DNA of 64,000 nucleotides from Tetrapyrgos nigripes (GCA_013368315.1 JAACJM010000148.1:62001-126000), one strand, 5' to 3'. Positions 9,566-24,494 are shown, numbered from the stretch's first letter. The notes: generated by a model not told the origin, from the sequence alone. Translations and numbers: made by a program.

Positions 9566-12130
9566 CATCAAATGTGCAGGCTACCGGCCTTTGTAGATTT
9601 TGTCATTGGAAACCAAGATCTTGACATATCTCAGAAACCAGTAGCTTCGCAGTCATCTGGCTCCATCCAGGGTATCTTGTATGGTCCAGCATTTGCCACC
9701 ATGAGTTTGGTGAGGAGTGCACAGAGTGTTGTCGTGGCGCAAAGTTTTGGCGGTTTGGAAGTTTGACTTTGGAAGTTTGACAGGTGTGACAGTGTGACAG
9801 CAAAGAACCAAAAATGCTCGCAGATGACAAGGAGGATTGTGATGACTGGCAGACCAGAACCACATAAAGAGTGTAAGGTCTTGACATTAGAGCTGTCATT
9901 GTGAGCAGTGTTACCAGTGTGCGTGGCCATTAAACAAAGACAAAGACTTACCAATACCGTCAGAAGACAAAATGGATGTCCAAGCTTCCCCAACACAAAC
10001 AAATGCCCTCTGAGCTCCCCCCTTCCAAGTCTCCTTCAATCCCAGTAACGGTGCATGCAGAGGTGATGAGTTCTGCCCTTACCCTCACTTTAACCTTCAC
10101 CTGTATCTCACCTTCTTCATCCAAACCTGTTCCCCATCTACATCTATCCCGTTTTCTTCATGTTCGTGTTCATGTACACCTTTGAACACCATGAAAGAGA
10201 GTCGAATTCAGAATTGGGTGAAGAGTACTGGCGAGCAAGGGAATGTTGAGGGAATGAGCTAAAACAGCAACACGTGCTGCATCATTCCATGACCCTCTAG
10301 CCCAGGTTTTGAGTGTTGAGGGTAGGAGATGATGGATTGTTAGGGATTGGATGGGTTGGTGTTGGTTTGGTTGTACTTTTTGTTGGAGTTGGCTACCTGC
10401 AGCTGTGACTGGACACATTCCCATTCCCCCAGCATCACTGTTGCCCAATTCCCCAGTTCCCTCAGTCTCTAAGAGTAAGAGTGGGCTAAACACTGCTCCC
10501 ACCTCACCAGCTCACCAGTCCCCATCGCAAAAGCAAAAGGAATTGATGGCGCAGAAAAAGGCTCTGACCAAATAGAAACCCCCAAGTGTTTCCTATAGTG
10601 TAGGATATAAGCTTTCAGGCAAAGGTTAGGAACAGCATGAATGGGGATACATATGTTTTTGGGGATGGGGATATGTTCATGCGTTTTGAAGCGAGAGTAG
10701 TCATTATTGAGGTTAACAATGGTGAGGTGAAGATCAAGGTTGAACCAAGTGGAGAATGTGCCAGCCGACAAAGGCAAAATAAAGAGAACAGCTGCCAAAG
10801 GGGAATGGACGAAGTTGGCCCAGGGACGGCTGTTAGTTTTGATTGGGCATATCTGAGCCTATGTCCCAGTTGTCGCTTCATCAAATTTTCTCATTTCGGC
10901 TTCATTAGGTGTGTCTGAATTAGAGCACAAATGGTCTGGGAAAAGGATGGAGGTGGTGGGGGATCCAATCCTAGTCTCCCCTAGGCAAGACACTCTAATT
11001 CCTAGGCAGACTCTACCCTCACTTATACCACCGATCCTCTTCTCCTTCCCTCACTACACTCATCCCCACTAGAAGTTGCCTTAGTTGCTGAACCCATCTT
11101 CTGTCAATGCAGACCTGCATCTCATGGCCTTATTGGCAGCAGCACCCAACTAGGTCTCTCGAAACTAACGACATAGTACTCCTGCGATCGTTGAACAGGG
11201 AGATGTGGAATGAGCTGGAGATGTTGTAGGTGTGTCTGAGTGCATTACAGGGCCATGGATCCTCGTTCTGTCCAAGTTGGAGTAGGTAGTGGTGGGATTC
11301 GCTGAAGATGTTGTAGACATGTTAGATTTGTTCCATAGAGCTTGTTAGTGTTAGAAGGTAAAGGGATGTATGAAAAATGTACCTCTAGAATGACTAGCCA
11401 TAACTCTGGCTCATCCTTCTCTTTTTGATAACAAATCTGCTTCCCCAACATTGGATGAAGGTAGGTTGGGGAGGAGTTGAATGAGTTTTGTGTGGATAGA
11501 AGTAGGGGTAGGCGAGATAGATAGAAGTGAGGGAGTCAGACACCCCTCGCATCCCTGTTCCAAAGGGAAATGATGAGAAGAAGGGAGGAGTTCGACACAT
11601 AGCAGTGTATCACATGTACAAATCATTTCTGCCTTTGCTTAGTACTACGCATCCCAAAGCATCAGGAAATTCCAGGATCTCGGACAAGCCCTTGCAATGA
11701 GGAATCATAGCTGACATCTGGAACCATGGGTATCATTTTACTACCACTATGATGACCAGGTGATATGGCATTGTAACCAAATATACCAATCCTCCAAATC
11801 TCATCATCATGGTAGTTCATGGTGACTCTCCCTCATACTCTCAGTAGATAGCCAGCTTGTAACAGAGTTCTTTGATCTTCCAATGTTGAGCCTTCATGTC
11901 TTCAAGTGACAATCAGGTAGCAGGATGTCATTGCCATGACAAGCCACTGACATGATATGAGGGTTGGGGCAAGTGATTTCGAAGTGCCAACAGACAGGGA
12001 AGGAATGGCCAGGGTATAACTTGAAGATTTACCATTGCAGGCAGATATCACACCAAAGTAGACAGTAAATGAATCATATAATTTCAGGCAGTAGAAAGAA
12101 TACAGGCATCAAGGATACAGTACAGTTTGA
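9566..12130. other. Decayed region with unassigned minus-strand frames
   Basis: Minus-strand open frames at 10170-10502 (with WNDAARVAVLAHSLNIP), 10469-10798 and 10615-10884 overlap in different frames, as expected of one decayed multi-exon gene. I do not recognise it. It might be upstream sequence of the adjacent RING-variant pseudogene or an unrelated gene. From 10900 to 12130 there is only short open sequence and nothing I can name. No RNA gene seen. Confidence 0.3.
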
Positions 12131-14042
12131 TTAGGATTGAGGCGTCTGACCATCAGTTTGCTGTGCAGTGGCAGCAGCACCCTCCTTTGCCGCAGTCTCT
12201 TTAGCAGTGGCCTCCTTTGCAGCAGCATCTGCAGCATCACAATAGGCATCGACGGCATTGATGAGGTTGTGGAATGGTTTGCAGGATGTGGACTTGTCAA
12301 CCTTCAGGTAGATTTGGCTAAAAGAATACAGAAAGCCATCAGAGTAATGAATAAAACCCAAAGAATAGAACACGCACTTGTTCCACCACTTCAGGGTGTC
12401 TTGCAATTTTTTCTCGATGAGAGCCTGGGACGATGTCCTCGAAGAAGTCAATGATAGCCTGCCAAAAGCCATCATAATTGAAGCTTCTGTCAATACCCCA
12501 GGTGCTGGCATCAGAGAGTGCAAAGCATACCTAGTAAATTGCTCAATAGAATGGTGGCATAAAGAGATAATAAGGACTGACCATGACAGCTGTGTATGCA
12601 ATCACATGAGGTGAGACCTCTGTCAATTGGGCAATCTGAGCATTGCAAGGGCGAGTTGACTTCTTGGTAGGGTTCACCTTTTGTGTATCATCAGTATCAT
12701 TGAATGCCTTGTTCTTGACTGACAATGCTGAATGCATGATTAGAGTATACGTCTGCAGGGTAGTGAGTAAGATAAGAGCACATAGAAGATATGACTCACT
12801 TTGACCAGTAAATCCCCTTTCATATACTTGAGGATGAACTCTGCATCTGTTGGATCACCATGCTCATCCTCAAACATGAAGCAAAGGAAGTAGCTATTGT
12901 AAACTTCCTCTAGTTCATTGTTCTGAAGTTTGCCATGGGTACTGGAAGTAAAACCATTAACTGCCTCAGAGTATATGTAGACGTGAGATGTGAAAACATA
13001 TGCAGGGTCATCAAAATTAATGGTGTTCAGACAAATAAGACAGCCAGTAACGAGGTTGTTGAAACCTCAGTTAGACTTGCTCATGCCAATGAGAGGAGGG
13101 TTGAGTGGGTTGGGACAGCTGTTGAGCCATTCAGCAATCTTCTCTTTGATGTTCTTGACATCATTGTTACAGGCTTGGTTGGCACCAGAGTTGAGCTTGC
13201 AACAGTGAGAAGAGGACAAAATTATGTCAGCAGGACTCTCATCAACTATGGACACTCACTTCACTGCAAATCTTTTGAATCTCCTTCATGTCGCTCTCGA
13301 GAACTGCATCCCAAAATTTGGAAATACAGTTCCACAAGATTTCGAAACCAGTAAAGTTGCAGTCCTGGCTGTTGATGGATCAAACATGTCACCGACAGGA
13401 TGCCAATGCAAACAGCTAGCTGAATGTACCTTCGTTTGAGTTCATGCTTTACCTGCCTCTCCCCTATTTGTTTCGGAGTCATGATGGTCCCGTCTTGATT
13501 ATCATCTTCTTGCTCCTCATCGGCACCTTCAAGACACTCATGTCAGTTGTTTTCTTGAACCATGGTGCCAAAAGTAGTCTCAAGGGCAACCACGCATCAG
13601 ATGATGCATCCTAGTGTCTTCCATGTTCTACGGCAACCTCTGTATAAGTTATGGAAACAATTACTTACACCTGCCATGTTTCCAGAGTAGGGTTGTTCTT
13701 CTTGGCCAGCTGTTCTTCAAGTGAATCGATGTGTCGTTTCAATGTGACTTCATGGCTGCCAGTAGCTCTTTGGGGTGATGTGGAACTCAAACATGAAAGA
13801 CTGACACCACTGGAATGGCTTGTGGTGCGATAATGAGCAGACGCATCACCGGAACGGCTTCTGAAATGACAAGGGCTGCTACATTCATGGCTGCGACCAC
13901 AAGGCTGGTTTTTGTTCTGGGAGGATTGGTTGTTGCCATGCATGAGGAGTAGGAAGGTGGTGGTTGAAGTTGAAGGGAGGATTTCAACAAAGTCACAGTA
14001 TTTGTAAGCAAGTCCAGACAAACAAGATATCATATTCCTCAT
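12131..14042 (-). pseudogene. DUF6698 family protein gene, degenerate
   Basis: Minus-strand segments fit the mushroom DUF6698 family in order. A Ser-rich N-terminal part with SLEEQLAKKN lies at 13665-14042. The core GANQACNNDVKNIKEKIAEW with PLNPPLIGMSKSN lies at 13067-13200. KKSTRPCNAQIAQLTEVSPH and VIAY follow at 12600-12690, and DTLKWWNKCVF near the C-terminus at about 12380. The end is an Ala/Lys/Thr tail closing at 12131. Members I know have ARSDDT where this copy reads ACNNDV, and the WWN motif near the end is typical. Segments lie in different frames; some gaps may be introns, but low CpG suggests decay. The biological role of the family is unknown to me. Confidence 0.6.
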
Positions 14043-14229
14043 CTGATTGTTCCACTATTGCTACAGCCTTTCTTCTGACCAAATTTGTCCTACAATTTGT
14101 CAATAGACTCCTATTCTGATTTTTACTGCTCTCCAAGTCAGTCTGCTACTATGAGCAGGAAGCCTCATTTTCTATTGCTTTTACTACTTTTACTGGTGGT
14201 GGGTCTAGTATTTTCATTTATCCAAGTTG

Positions 14230-17200
14230 ACATGAATTCTCTATGATGTGTGGACAACTGTCCGAAGAAGGACGCCTTTGACTCCCAAACTGGATTGAGA
14301 GTCCATCAAAATCATTGCATGTACTATCAAGACAGTTTTGCCTCACTTGGGCAACGTAATCAGGTCAGGAAAATGGGCAAGGCAGCAGAAAGAGCAGAAA
14401 AGAAGAGGAAGAAATTTGAGAGATTATCAGAAGGCAAGGCGAAGACAAATCTGGGTCAGCGCAAGAAACGAATCACAGCCAAAGATTTATCTGATGTGCC
14501 AATTTCCCCTATGTATCTATATTCAGGACTATGGTACTCATTTAGATATCCAGGGCACAATTGCTACTTCTTCTCGTGAAACAGTGGGTACCTGTTTCTT
14601 GATTACTAACTGCCCATCTAACAATCATTTTTATAAATAAGCTAACTGAACCAGCGTCAGCCCCAGTTGACCTAGATATAGACATGCCTATGCTCAATGA
14701 CGACACTTTCTCATTGGCCCAGGACAATGAAGATTCTGCTATGACATCCATCCACCCATCCAGTAATCCTTCACAAGAACCTTCACCTGAACCCCTGCCT
14801 GAAGGCTTCACAGCGTCTGGACAGTTTTCCCATTGGACAAAATGCGACCAGGATGTTTTGCTGGAAGCGCCACCTGCACTGGTATCAGATGGTATTTCTA
14901 GAGGGATTCAATGGGTGACTCTGATTGTTCAGGACAAGCTCAAGACGCTCACAAATCCCTTTGGACTTTTCTAGCTCTATCTTCATCAGCCTTCTTATGA
15001 TCCTGATTCCTCTGTTCCTCTCAACAATCTCCATAACCACTGACTCAATCAGGCAACAACAGCCCCTAACCACACCAACCCACCCACCTATAGCCCAGAG
15101 ACTCCTTCCCCTTTGCCATCTTCTGAAAACCGTGCTGCACATTGGCCACACGCAAACATGGAAACATTTGATCTGATGCATTGGATGAATACTGGGCCAA
15201 ATGAGAAGTCTGAGGATGAATTCAATCATCTTGCTAAGATACTCAGCAAGCCAGGTTTCAATCCTCAGAACCTCACAGGTTTTAATGCGAAGACAGAGAA
15301 CAAATGCCTAAATCAAGTGGCAGCTGTGCCTGAGGACTCCAATCTACCCCCATTTGTTGCAGGAATGAAGAAGTCTGACATGACTATAAAGGTGCCATCG
15401 GGTGTGTCCAGTGTTTCCCCAGCCGACTTCACAGTCAAAGACTGATACACTCCAATCTACTCACCCTCATCAAGCTCAGATTTACAGAACCATTGGCCGA
15501 AAAATTCCACCTGTCTCCACATGAGCTCTATTGGCAACGTCCTGGGTCTGACAGCCAAGTCAGGGTTTATAGTGAACTATACAACTCTCAGGCATTCATA
15601 CAAGAGCATGACAAAGTGCAGCACCTTCCTCTTCATCCAGACGATCAAGGTTGCACTTGGGAAAAAGTCATTGCAGGTCTCATGTTCTGTTCTGACACTA
15701 CCCATCTGACAAACTTTGGTACCGCCAAACTATAGCCCATTTATCTCATGTTCAGCAATCTTTCCAAGTATATCCATGCAATGCCCACCTCAGGAGCTTG
15801 CCACCATTTTGCATATGTACCTTCAGTGAGTTCAAGCTACTTGAGTGCCATAGTGTGATTGCTAACCTGACTGTATTGTATTACCATGACAGCTATCTGA
15901 TGATTTCCATGACTTTGCCTCTACTTTTCATGCCAAATGGAAAACTCAGAAGAGTGAAATTCTGATGCACTCTCACCAGGAACTCGTGCATGCTGTCTGG
16001 GAGCTTCTCCTAGATGACGAGTTTCTGCATGCTTATCAATATGGTATTGTGATCAAGTGTTTTGATGGTGTCGAGCGTCGAGTGTACCCTTGGATCTTCA
16101 CATACTCCACTGACTATCCTGAAAAGTAAGTTATAAAATAATTTTAAAAGTCCCTGACAAAATGTGAATAACTTTTATCAGAGTCCTACTTGCTACAATT
16201 CGTGACAAGGGAACTTGTCCCTCCTCATGTTGTATGGTTAAGAAGGCGAATTTGGAACTGCTTGCTATGCCCAAAGACAAGCAGTGTTGGACAAAGAATC
16301 TGTGCTGTGTCTTCAAGTCCAAAGTTGAAAAAGCACGCCATTTCATCTACAATGCTGGAATAGGCATCTGTGGCAAGAAGGTTGAAGACTGTTTGAAGGA
16401 TACCTCATCAGTACCCACCATTTTATGTTGTATTTTGCTTCTTCATTTTTAGTATACTGAGAATAGCTTGACAGAATGCCTTCAAGAACTGCCTGTCAAG
16501 GTTTGGCTTTGATGTATCATGCATGCTTGTTGTCGATCTGCTTCATGAGTTTGAGCTCAGTGTCTGGAAGGCGTTTTTAACCCACTTGATCTGCATTCTT
16601 TATGTGCAAGGATCCACAGGAGTTGAAAAGGTTGCTCAGCTTGACACACGGTAAGTTACTCCTTTAATATGAAATCAATTGAGGCTCATAGATGGCGACT
16701 ATAGCTTTTGTCAAGTACCTGCATTTTGTCATTCCACTATATGACATTTTGCAACCAATGCATCTGAGATGAAGAAACTTGCAGGCTGTGATTTTGAAGA
16801 TCTTCTTCAGGTAAATTGTTTGACATCGATTGTATGTACTGAATACTCACCAAATAAATGGTTTAGTGTGCTATTCCTGTCTGTTCAGGACTGCTTGAAG
16901 GTGAAGACAACTACCATCTAATGACAACATTATTCCAGCTTGCACATTGGCATGGGCTTGCAAAACTACAGCTGCATACCGACTCAACGTTAGCCCAGTT
17001 TGACAAGGCAACTGATGAGCTGGGATCAGCGATGTGAGATTTCAGAGACAACACTTGCACCAAGTTCAACACAGTGGAACTACCATGTGAACAAGAGGCC
17101 CGTCAGTGTCAAGAACAGGCAAGTCAGCCAAAGCAGCACACTCAACCTCTTCACCTACAAGTGGCATGGTCTTGGAGACTATGTTTCAACATCAGACAGC

Positions 17201-18571
17201 TTTTCAACCCAGATCGTTGAGTGATGGTCTTCTTATTTTGTTCAATTTGTAGCTGACAATGACTTTCAGGGTGAACTAGCCCATCGAAAAGTCAAACAAT
17301 TTTACGCATTGACCAACAAACAAAATGCTGAGACACAGATCGCCAACTGCTATAGTTGTGTACACCTTTTAGAGAGAGCAAAGGATGCTTTACACTGAGC
17401 TCAACTGAAGGCTAAGGTCAAGCCAACAGGTGCTCATAGCCATCTTGTGGGCTTTGCGGAGAGTACTCATTTGGATGACTTACGAATTCCTTTGGACCAA
17501 CACCACTTTATCTTCCCCAACAAGGATCATCCAGTCAATCTATTTACCTTCATGCATGCACAACCAGAGGATCTGGCAAAAGTGGTACTATACATCATTT
17601 ATTTTATTTTATTAATTGAGACTGACAAAAATCCACTTGCAGCAATTCAAACGCAAACTCTGCATGCACCTCCTTGGACATCCCAAAGGGCAAGAATTTG
17701 ACTTTAATGATGACGACTTGGACTTGTTACACATCATGAACAACAATATCTTCTCTGTCAAAACCTTTCACATCAACTTCACTTCAGGTGATATACGTCG
17801 TGACCAGGACACCATCAATCCACGCACAGACCACTGTACTGTAATAGTACAATCACCTGTCAATGACAATCCAGAGGCACATCCATTCTGGTATGCTCGA
17901 GTCCTCAGTGTATTTCATGCCGATGTTATCCATCACTCCATCTCTGAGCAAGGCGAAACAACTATGGTTTCCCATCACATGGAGTTCCTCTGGGTACGCT
18001 GGTTTGGTGATGAGCCAGACTATTGTCCTAGTATCTGTAATGCCCACTTGCCTAAAGTTGGATTTGTACCTGAAACTGAATTGCAGCCTTTTGGATTCTT
18101 GGACCCATCTCTAGTTATTTGTGCCTGCCATTTAATTCCTGATTTCCATGCAGGGCATACATCTGATTTGTTGTCAACCAAGGAGGCAACTGCTGCAAGA
18201 CACCTGGGCGAGACAGATGATTGGGTCAACTATTATGTGAAAATGTGAGTTCACACTATTTTCTTTGCTCACTGCTCTGACTCAGATGTGCTTTTCCTAG
18301 CTTTGTTGACCAAGACATGCTCATGCGTTATTCTGGTGGTAGTGTTGGCCATGTTGAGGGTACATATGGGTGTTTGGACATCTGGGATGAGGACAAAGTC
18401 TTAGCTGCACAGACAATTGACCACACAGCAGCAACAAGTGGAGACGAAGGAGAAGGAGAAGACAACTCAGATGACGAGAACATGAATGAAGAACCTGGCA
18501 GGGAGGAGATGGATGAAGAACCTGGGAATGATGACAAAGATGATGATGAGGACATGATGGTGGTTACATAG
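14230..18571 (+). pseudogene. Plavaka-type (CACTA/CMC clade) transposase relic
   Basis: A large plus-strand coding region matches the Plavaka transposases of mushrooms from end to end. An N-terminal C2HC finger lies at 14249-14325 (C..NC then GLRVHQNHC). A Pro/Ser/Glu linker follows, then HLSPHELYWQRPGSDSQVRV (15499), GLMFCSDTTHLTNFGTAKL (15678), ELLLDDEFLHAYQYGIVIK (about 16000), RVYPWIFTYSTDYPEK (16079), DLLHEFELSVWKAFLTHLIC (about 16535), HPFWYARVLSVFHADVIHHS (17880), EFLWVRWFGDEPDYCPS (17983) and VDQDMLMRYSGGSVGH (18304). Product role: DNA cut-and-paste transposition. Frames shift repeatedly; some shifts coincide with GTAAG..CAG introns, but an in-frame TAG after FGTAKL (15733) and other breaks indicate an inactive copy. 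Element termini not located; a CCAGTG at 18631 is a possible right end. Confidence 0.8.
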
Positions 18572-21278
18572 CTGCTGATGATGGGGAAGATGGCATTTAT
18601 GAAGACACCGGGTATGCATCCTACTAGTTGCCAGTGATAGATGATTGTAGTATCTAGTACATGGATTATTCTATTTGCATGGTCCCTCCATTCCATAATA
18701 CATTCCTGGTCTTTTGTATCCCTCCAAAGAATTTGTCTCTACAACTTTATGAATGTTTTTGACTGTCTGTTTAGCATTGTACTGACAGAAGTTGGTGCCA
18801 GAAAGATAAGATTTGCAGGCATGCTCTACAAGTTCTCGCAACCCCTCATTCTCCCTATGCAGCTTTTCCATGTTCTCCTTTTCCATCTTTGCTAACTTTG
18901 CCATGAGTTCCTGTGTTTCCGTAAAAGAACTGGAAGAAAGCTCCTCATAACTTTAGAGGTTCTGAGAGAAAGACTGACCACATACCTTGTATTAGTGTAG
19001 TGTTCAAGTTGGGTAGCTTCATCTTCACTTTCCATTTGAAGAGTCGCATCAGGGTCATCATTACCATGACTATTAGACTCTGATGAGCACAAGGACTGAG
19101 GACTATGTGCCTGCTGCTCCAGCCTTTGGGTGGCTTCATCTTCTAGAGATTGCAAGTCTCCAGGGCTGTTTGAAGGCTTGAGAGCCATAAGAGTGTCATC
19201 ATGATAATCAAGCATGGGTGGGTGGTCAAGGTGCAATTAGCAGAAGACACACTGCATGGCTGTGTTAATACAGTTACATAAAGTGGAAGTCTGTTAAATT
19301 TAAAATAGCATTGAGTTTGAAAATCTTGCCAAGTAACAAGTGGCCTCTCACAAAAAGCTCCACTCGAGCAGCTATCATGGATTACTGTAAAATAAAAAGC
19401 AATAGAAGCAGTTCTGGAATGAGCACGCACCTCAAAAATGACAAACAAGTTTGGCATTCCCAATCTGGCCAAACACATCCTAATCAAGCTGACCATGACA
19501 TGTCATCACATTTGTGGAAACCAGTGGCCACCGGTGACCATGTGGGCACTGGCATGTCAGCCATGTAAAAGGTCACCCCCATGATGCGAGAAACTGGAAA
19601 TATCTTTAACATGATGATGGCACAACTATAGATGGCTGGCAGGTCTACAGCATAATTTTGAATGTATGGAAAATGGATATCATCAAGGCTCAGGCAGGTA
19701 TCTACATTGGAATGTGCTACCATTATGAGTGTAGGATGCAAGGCAAGTACCATTCGCCCCCAGCATGACACTTCCACGAGAGGCCATTCCAATCTGCTAT
19801 TGTCTAACAGAATTATGGTGTCGGCTTGGCACACGTGCCAGGGCCTATCTGACTTTCTGGAATTTCCTGATGCAACTATGCAATTTCTTTATGCTCGTCC
19901 CTTCATCCAAAAGGATATTGACAATCTCACTGCATCTCACTATCATCCAGCTTGTGCAGAAATTGGGATACAGAGAGGGAACTGTGCCTCCTCTTTCGTT
20001 TGTCAAATTGTCATGGTCCCTCCAGCTTGCCTCTGTCGTACAACCAGAACCAAGATCTATGTACATAAATTCCTCGTCCCTCAACGACTACCCGCCAGCC
20101 TATACCTATTTGCTTCTCTAGAAAAGGTCCACATGTGTTCCAAACACATAGTACTCTAGGATAGAGGTACCTTATTTTCATCTCATTACTGGTGCAACTG
20201 AGGTGAGGCAAAGATACAAAGATGCGCAGAAGAAAAAGTTTTGGTACATATTTTTTATTCTAGATGCTCTGAGCAGACAACCTCAGCCAATTACAGATGA
20301 CCTCAATCCATTGGCTACTGGTCAATGTACTTTTTTCTTTGATTTCTTTTCATTTTCTCTCTCGCTTCGCTAACTCAACAAAGTTTCTGGCTGGTTTTTC
20401 ATAGATGGGAACCGCCAACCTTAACATCCATGGCATGTTTTTCATTTTACACACCCCTGACTAGTGCTGACTGGCTATACGCATCTTTCCCTCACTGACA
20501 TACTATCTTGTACCTCAAGAAACACGCATTTGCACTGGGACTTTGTCCAACATGCCACATGTTAAAATGTTCTGCTACTGTATGTGTATCACCATTCTAC
20601 ATTTTCTCTTTGCAGTCACCAAGATATGGCAACACTCGTGGTCCAACTCGTATAGTACTACAACTGCATATGCATGTGCATCCATGATGCCTGGTATCTC
20701 GACACGAACAAAGCTCAGGAGTCCATCTATCCACAGATGAACTGGGAGCTTTGGGAAACAGAGGAGACTGCAATCCATGGTATGTCTCAAATTCTGCGAC
20801 TATTGGTGGTCTTTTGGATTCTGGCAGTTTGATATTTATCAATGCATTGAGGAGGGAGACCCTTGAGGTGAGTCAATATTGATTATTTTCTTTTTTTGCC
20901 AATGACAGTCCTGATCATGATTTAGCTGTTTAACTTTCTTCATCACATCGTATTGTTCTTCCTTTGTATTCTAGATCTTTGCCAGGAAGACTTGTGCTCT
21001 TTAATCCTGACTTTGTCTCAACACACACCGTGGTGCATCTTCAATTACTTCATTAGCTGCTAGAACACTTGTCTTGGAACTTGAAGGAGTTTACGAGCTT
21101 GAGGTCATCTTTTCATTGACAACCGTTCAGCTTGTATGGTTTTACAATGGCATTATAGTACATGAATATACCGTACCATCTTGGATACTCTCTGCAGATC
21201 TCAGACATCAAGATAGTTTACTGTAGTTGCCATTCCACGCTGCCAACACCTCGCAAAGTAGAAAGTGTCAGTGATCAT
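18572..21278. other. Unassigned region
   Basis: Minus-strand frames at 18671-18904 (coiled-coil-like, KMEKENMEKLHRENEGLREL) and 18892-19236 (acidic, with two DEATQ motifs) could be parts of one small gene running toward 18671, joined by an intron near 18900-18990. Frames at 19143-19834 (minus) and 19662-20159 (plus) overlap each other and show no family signature. From 20160 to 21278 I see only short open segments. Confidence 0.3.
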
Positions 21279-21283
21279 GTGTT

Positions 21284-21762
21284 CATGAATCGCTCCGTCT
21301 CCTTCATTTTCTTCACTTACTCTCTATCCCTTCACTATCTATTCACTTTCTGCTCATCATTCTATCACCTTCCATAAACCCATAAATACTATATTACTTC
21401 TCATCATCGTCTTATAGATCTATGACTCATCTCTCCGTTTCCTTTATCTCATGGACATTCTCACGTATATATTTTCTTACTTGACTCATACCTTATCTCC
21501 TCCGATTCCTAAACTCCATGGTCATTCCCACATATTCATTTCTCCTCTATATATATCTCAGATCTCGTAGCTAGGTTCCTTAGTCTGTTCACTTCGTCTC
21601 CACTCCGCTCCTAGTACAGTGCAGTGTCGAGCATAGTCAGCTACTCGATCTCTCTCCTCTCCTCTATCATTTTCTCCTCGTATCGTCTCATTGTAACTCG
21701 TCAAATCTATCTTGTTCATTGTGTGACTTGGGTGGTTTCGCTAAGTGACAACGTTCTTGACA
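21284..21762 (+). repeat. Solo LTR, family B
   Basis: The sequence matches the nested LTR at 54696-55203 from CATGAATCG to the terminal CTTGACA, with shared blocks GTTCACTTCGTCTCC and TGTGTGACTTGGGTGG. The pentamer GTGTT stands directly outside both ends (21279-21283 and 21763-21767), as expected of a 5-bp LTR-retrotransposon target duplication. The first three bases (TGT) of the LTR seem to be missing. No internal retroelement sequence follows, so this is a solo LTR left by recombination between two LTRs. Confidence 0.7.
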
Positions 21763-24494
21763 GTGTTTGGGACACTGCACTCAATACGCAAATCTAACCA
21801 AATATAGTTCAACTCAATTGTTCACTATCAGCCATCAAACCAGAAGTTGCAGTTTCATGCAATCACATATCATTGATGCACATGACTTGGACACTTTTCT
21901 CACTTCAAGCCTGTGTACATCTACCATACACCCTAGCTATGGCAGACACTTCTTCTGTGAATAGGTAAGTAAACCTAGGATACAATAACTGTCAAATCCT
22001 TATATTCTTTCAAGCCAATTGCAAACTCAGGCTGCTGATATTAGGTCAGAGTTAATCAGTTATTCTAATGATTGGAAGTCTGACAATCTTGTGTAGCTTG
22101 TTCAATAACAGCTCAAAATTCATTATCAGCCAGAGTACTATCAACGTCATTGGTGGAAATCAGTACAACACCCAATGTAAGCCTAAAGATTGGTATATGC
22201 AAATGAATATCAACTAAAACTACATGGAACTCACAGCAGGTGGTGGCAATAATGTAGAATGGATTAAAGCACCAAATCCCTTTGAAAACTTCAATACAGC
22301 TTATCGCAAGATAATTGAGGGTACAAGAACCTGGCTGCTTGACCATGAATCCTTCCTGAAATGGAAGAGCAACGGCTCCAGGGCAAAGGTCAGTTTTCAT
22401 GCAAAATGACAATCTGTTTCTCAACTTTTCTCTTGTCAGCTGGTTCTGGCAAGACATTTTTGTGGTAAGTAGTGCAAATTAGAGTGGAGTAACTTACTAA
22501 ATTTAGACTTACTTAGCACTAATGTCATCAATGATTTGAGAAAGAACAGCTCTGTTCTTCTACTACTTTGACACTCGTGATAAGGTCAAAGTAGATTATG
22601 AAGGATTCATCTCTTCCCTTTTATGTCAAGTGGCAAAGGAGGCTATTCAAAAGGGAAATGCATCTGCCCAAATTGAGCTTCAAAAGCTCTATAATAGCAG
22701 CAAGCAAGGAGACTTCCTAGTTGCAGAAAATATAGAGGCCACACTGGTTAATCTGATGATGATAATGGGCACTGCCTATGTCATTGTGGATGCAATGGAT
22801 GAATGTGCTGAGCAATATCAAACCAAAGTACTGGCCTTGATAACTCAGTTAGTCACCACATTCAAAAATTGCTTTGTATTTGTATCAAGCCGTCCATACA
22901 TTAATTTAGCCCACAAGGAAGTTCAGATTATCTCATTGGATAGAAAAATGTCAGATATTAGAAAATATGTGGACATAAAATTACAACAGCAACTTTCTTG
23001 GTCTCCAGAGCTGAAGGCAGAAATAAAGGACACTCCAATGAATGGGGCTGATGGACAGTAAGTATCTATTTTAAATTATATAATTTCAAGAGTGGTATGC
23101 TAAATGATTATAACAGAACATCAAAATACCCAGAAAGGTCAGAAAAGCTTTAAAAAGCTTGCCAAAAACTTTGCAAGAGACATATGCCAAGATCTTGGAG
23201 CAGGTGAATAAGGATGTGAGAGATGATGTAAAGACAATTTTCCAGTGGCTCCTGTTTGCTTATAGGCCATTGAGCATAAGTGAAATCCAGCATGTACTGG
23301 CTGCTGATGTGGAAGAAGGGACAGTTTTGCCTGAAGATCTACTTCAAAATATTGAAGCAGAGCTACACAAAGTAGTCAATTCTAGCTTGGTGGTCATTAT
23401 CCAAGCTAGTGTTGAAAAGGACCAGTGGTGAAAGCAGACTGATACAACAGTCCAACTAGCTCACCCATCTGTAAAAGATTACCTACTATCAGAAGCAGCT
23501 ATTCAAAGTGTTTCAGGATATTTTCAGGTGAATAATGCTTTAGCCCACGAGGTCAGTTGTCAGACCTGCATTATTTATCTTTTAGGCTGTGGGCAGGAAT
23601 CAATTGATGTGAAGGAATTTGCTTTGGCACAGTATGCTTCCAAGTATTGGTTCTTCCATTCAAATCAAATCAAAGAAGGATCTTCAGCTGTATTGAACCT
23701 CAGCTGCAAGCTCTTAAACACTACACAGCCTGCATATTATAACTGGTTGAATGTGTATACACCTGATACATGGGATAACAAACCAGAGTCAAGGGACACA
23801 GCACAACCTCTTTGTTATGCTTGCTATATAGGGCTAAAAAGTGTAATATTGGATATGCTTAAGCAGGAAAAGTCAATAATTTGGGGGGAAACATGGAACT
23901 GCTTTACAGGCTGCAAGTTATACTGGGAATCTAGAGATTGTGAGAGCACTCCTTGAAAAGGAAGCTGATGGAAATGCACAGGGTGGAGAGGATAGAAACG
24001 CACTACTGGCTGCCATCCATTATGGCCATCTAGATGTTGTGAGGGAACTCCTTGAAAAGGGAGCTGATGTCAACACACAGGGCAGACTCTATGGAAATGC
24101 ACTACAGGCCACCATCCATTTTGGCCATCTATATGTTGTGAGTGTGCTCCTTGAAAAGGGAGCTGATGTCAACGCACAGGGCAGACATAATGGAAACGCA
24201 CTACAGGCTGCCAGCAGTTCTGGCTGTCTAGACATTGTGAGGGTGCTCCTTGAAAAGGGAACTGATGTCAACACACAGGGCGGACACTATGGAAACGCAC
24301 TACAGGCCACCAGCAGTTCTGGACATCTAGACGTTGTGAGGGTGCTCCTCAAAAAAGGAGCTGATGTCAACACACAGGGTGGACACTATGGAAATGCACT
24401 ACAGGCTGCCAGCCCTTCTGGCCATCTAGACATTGTGAAGGTGCTCCTTGAAAAGGGAGCTGATGTCAATGCACAGGGTGGACGGTATGGAAAC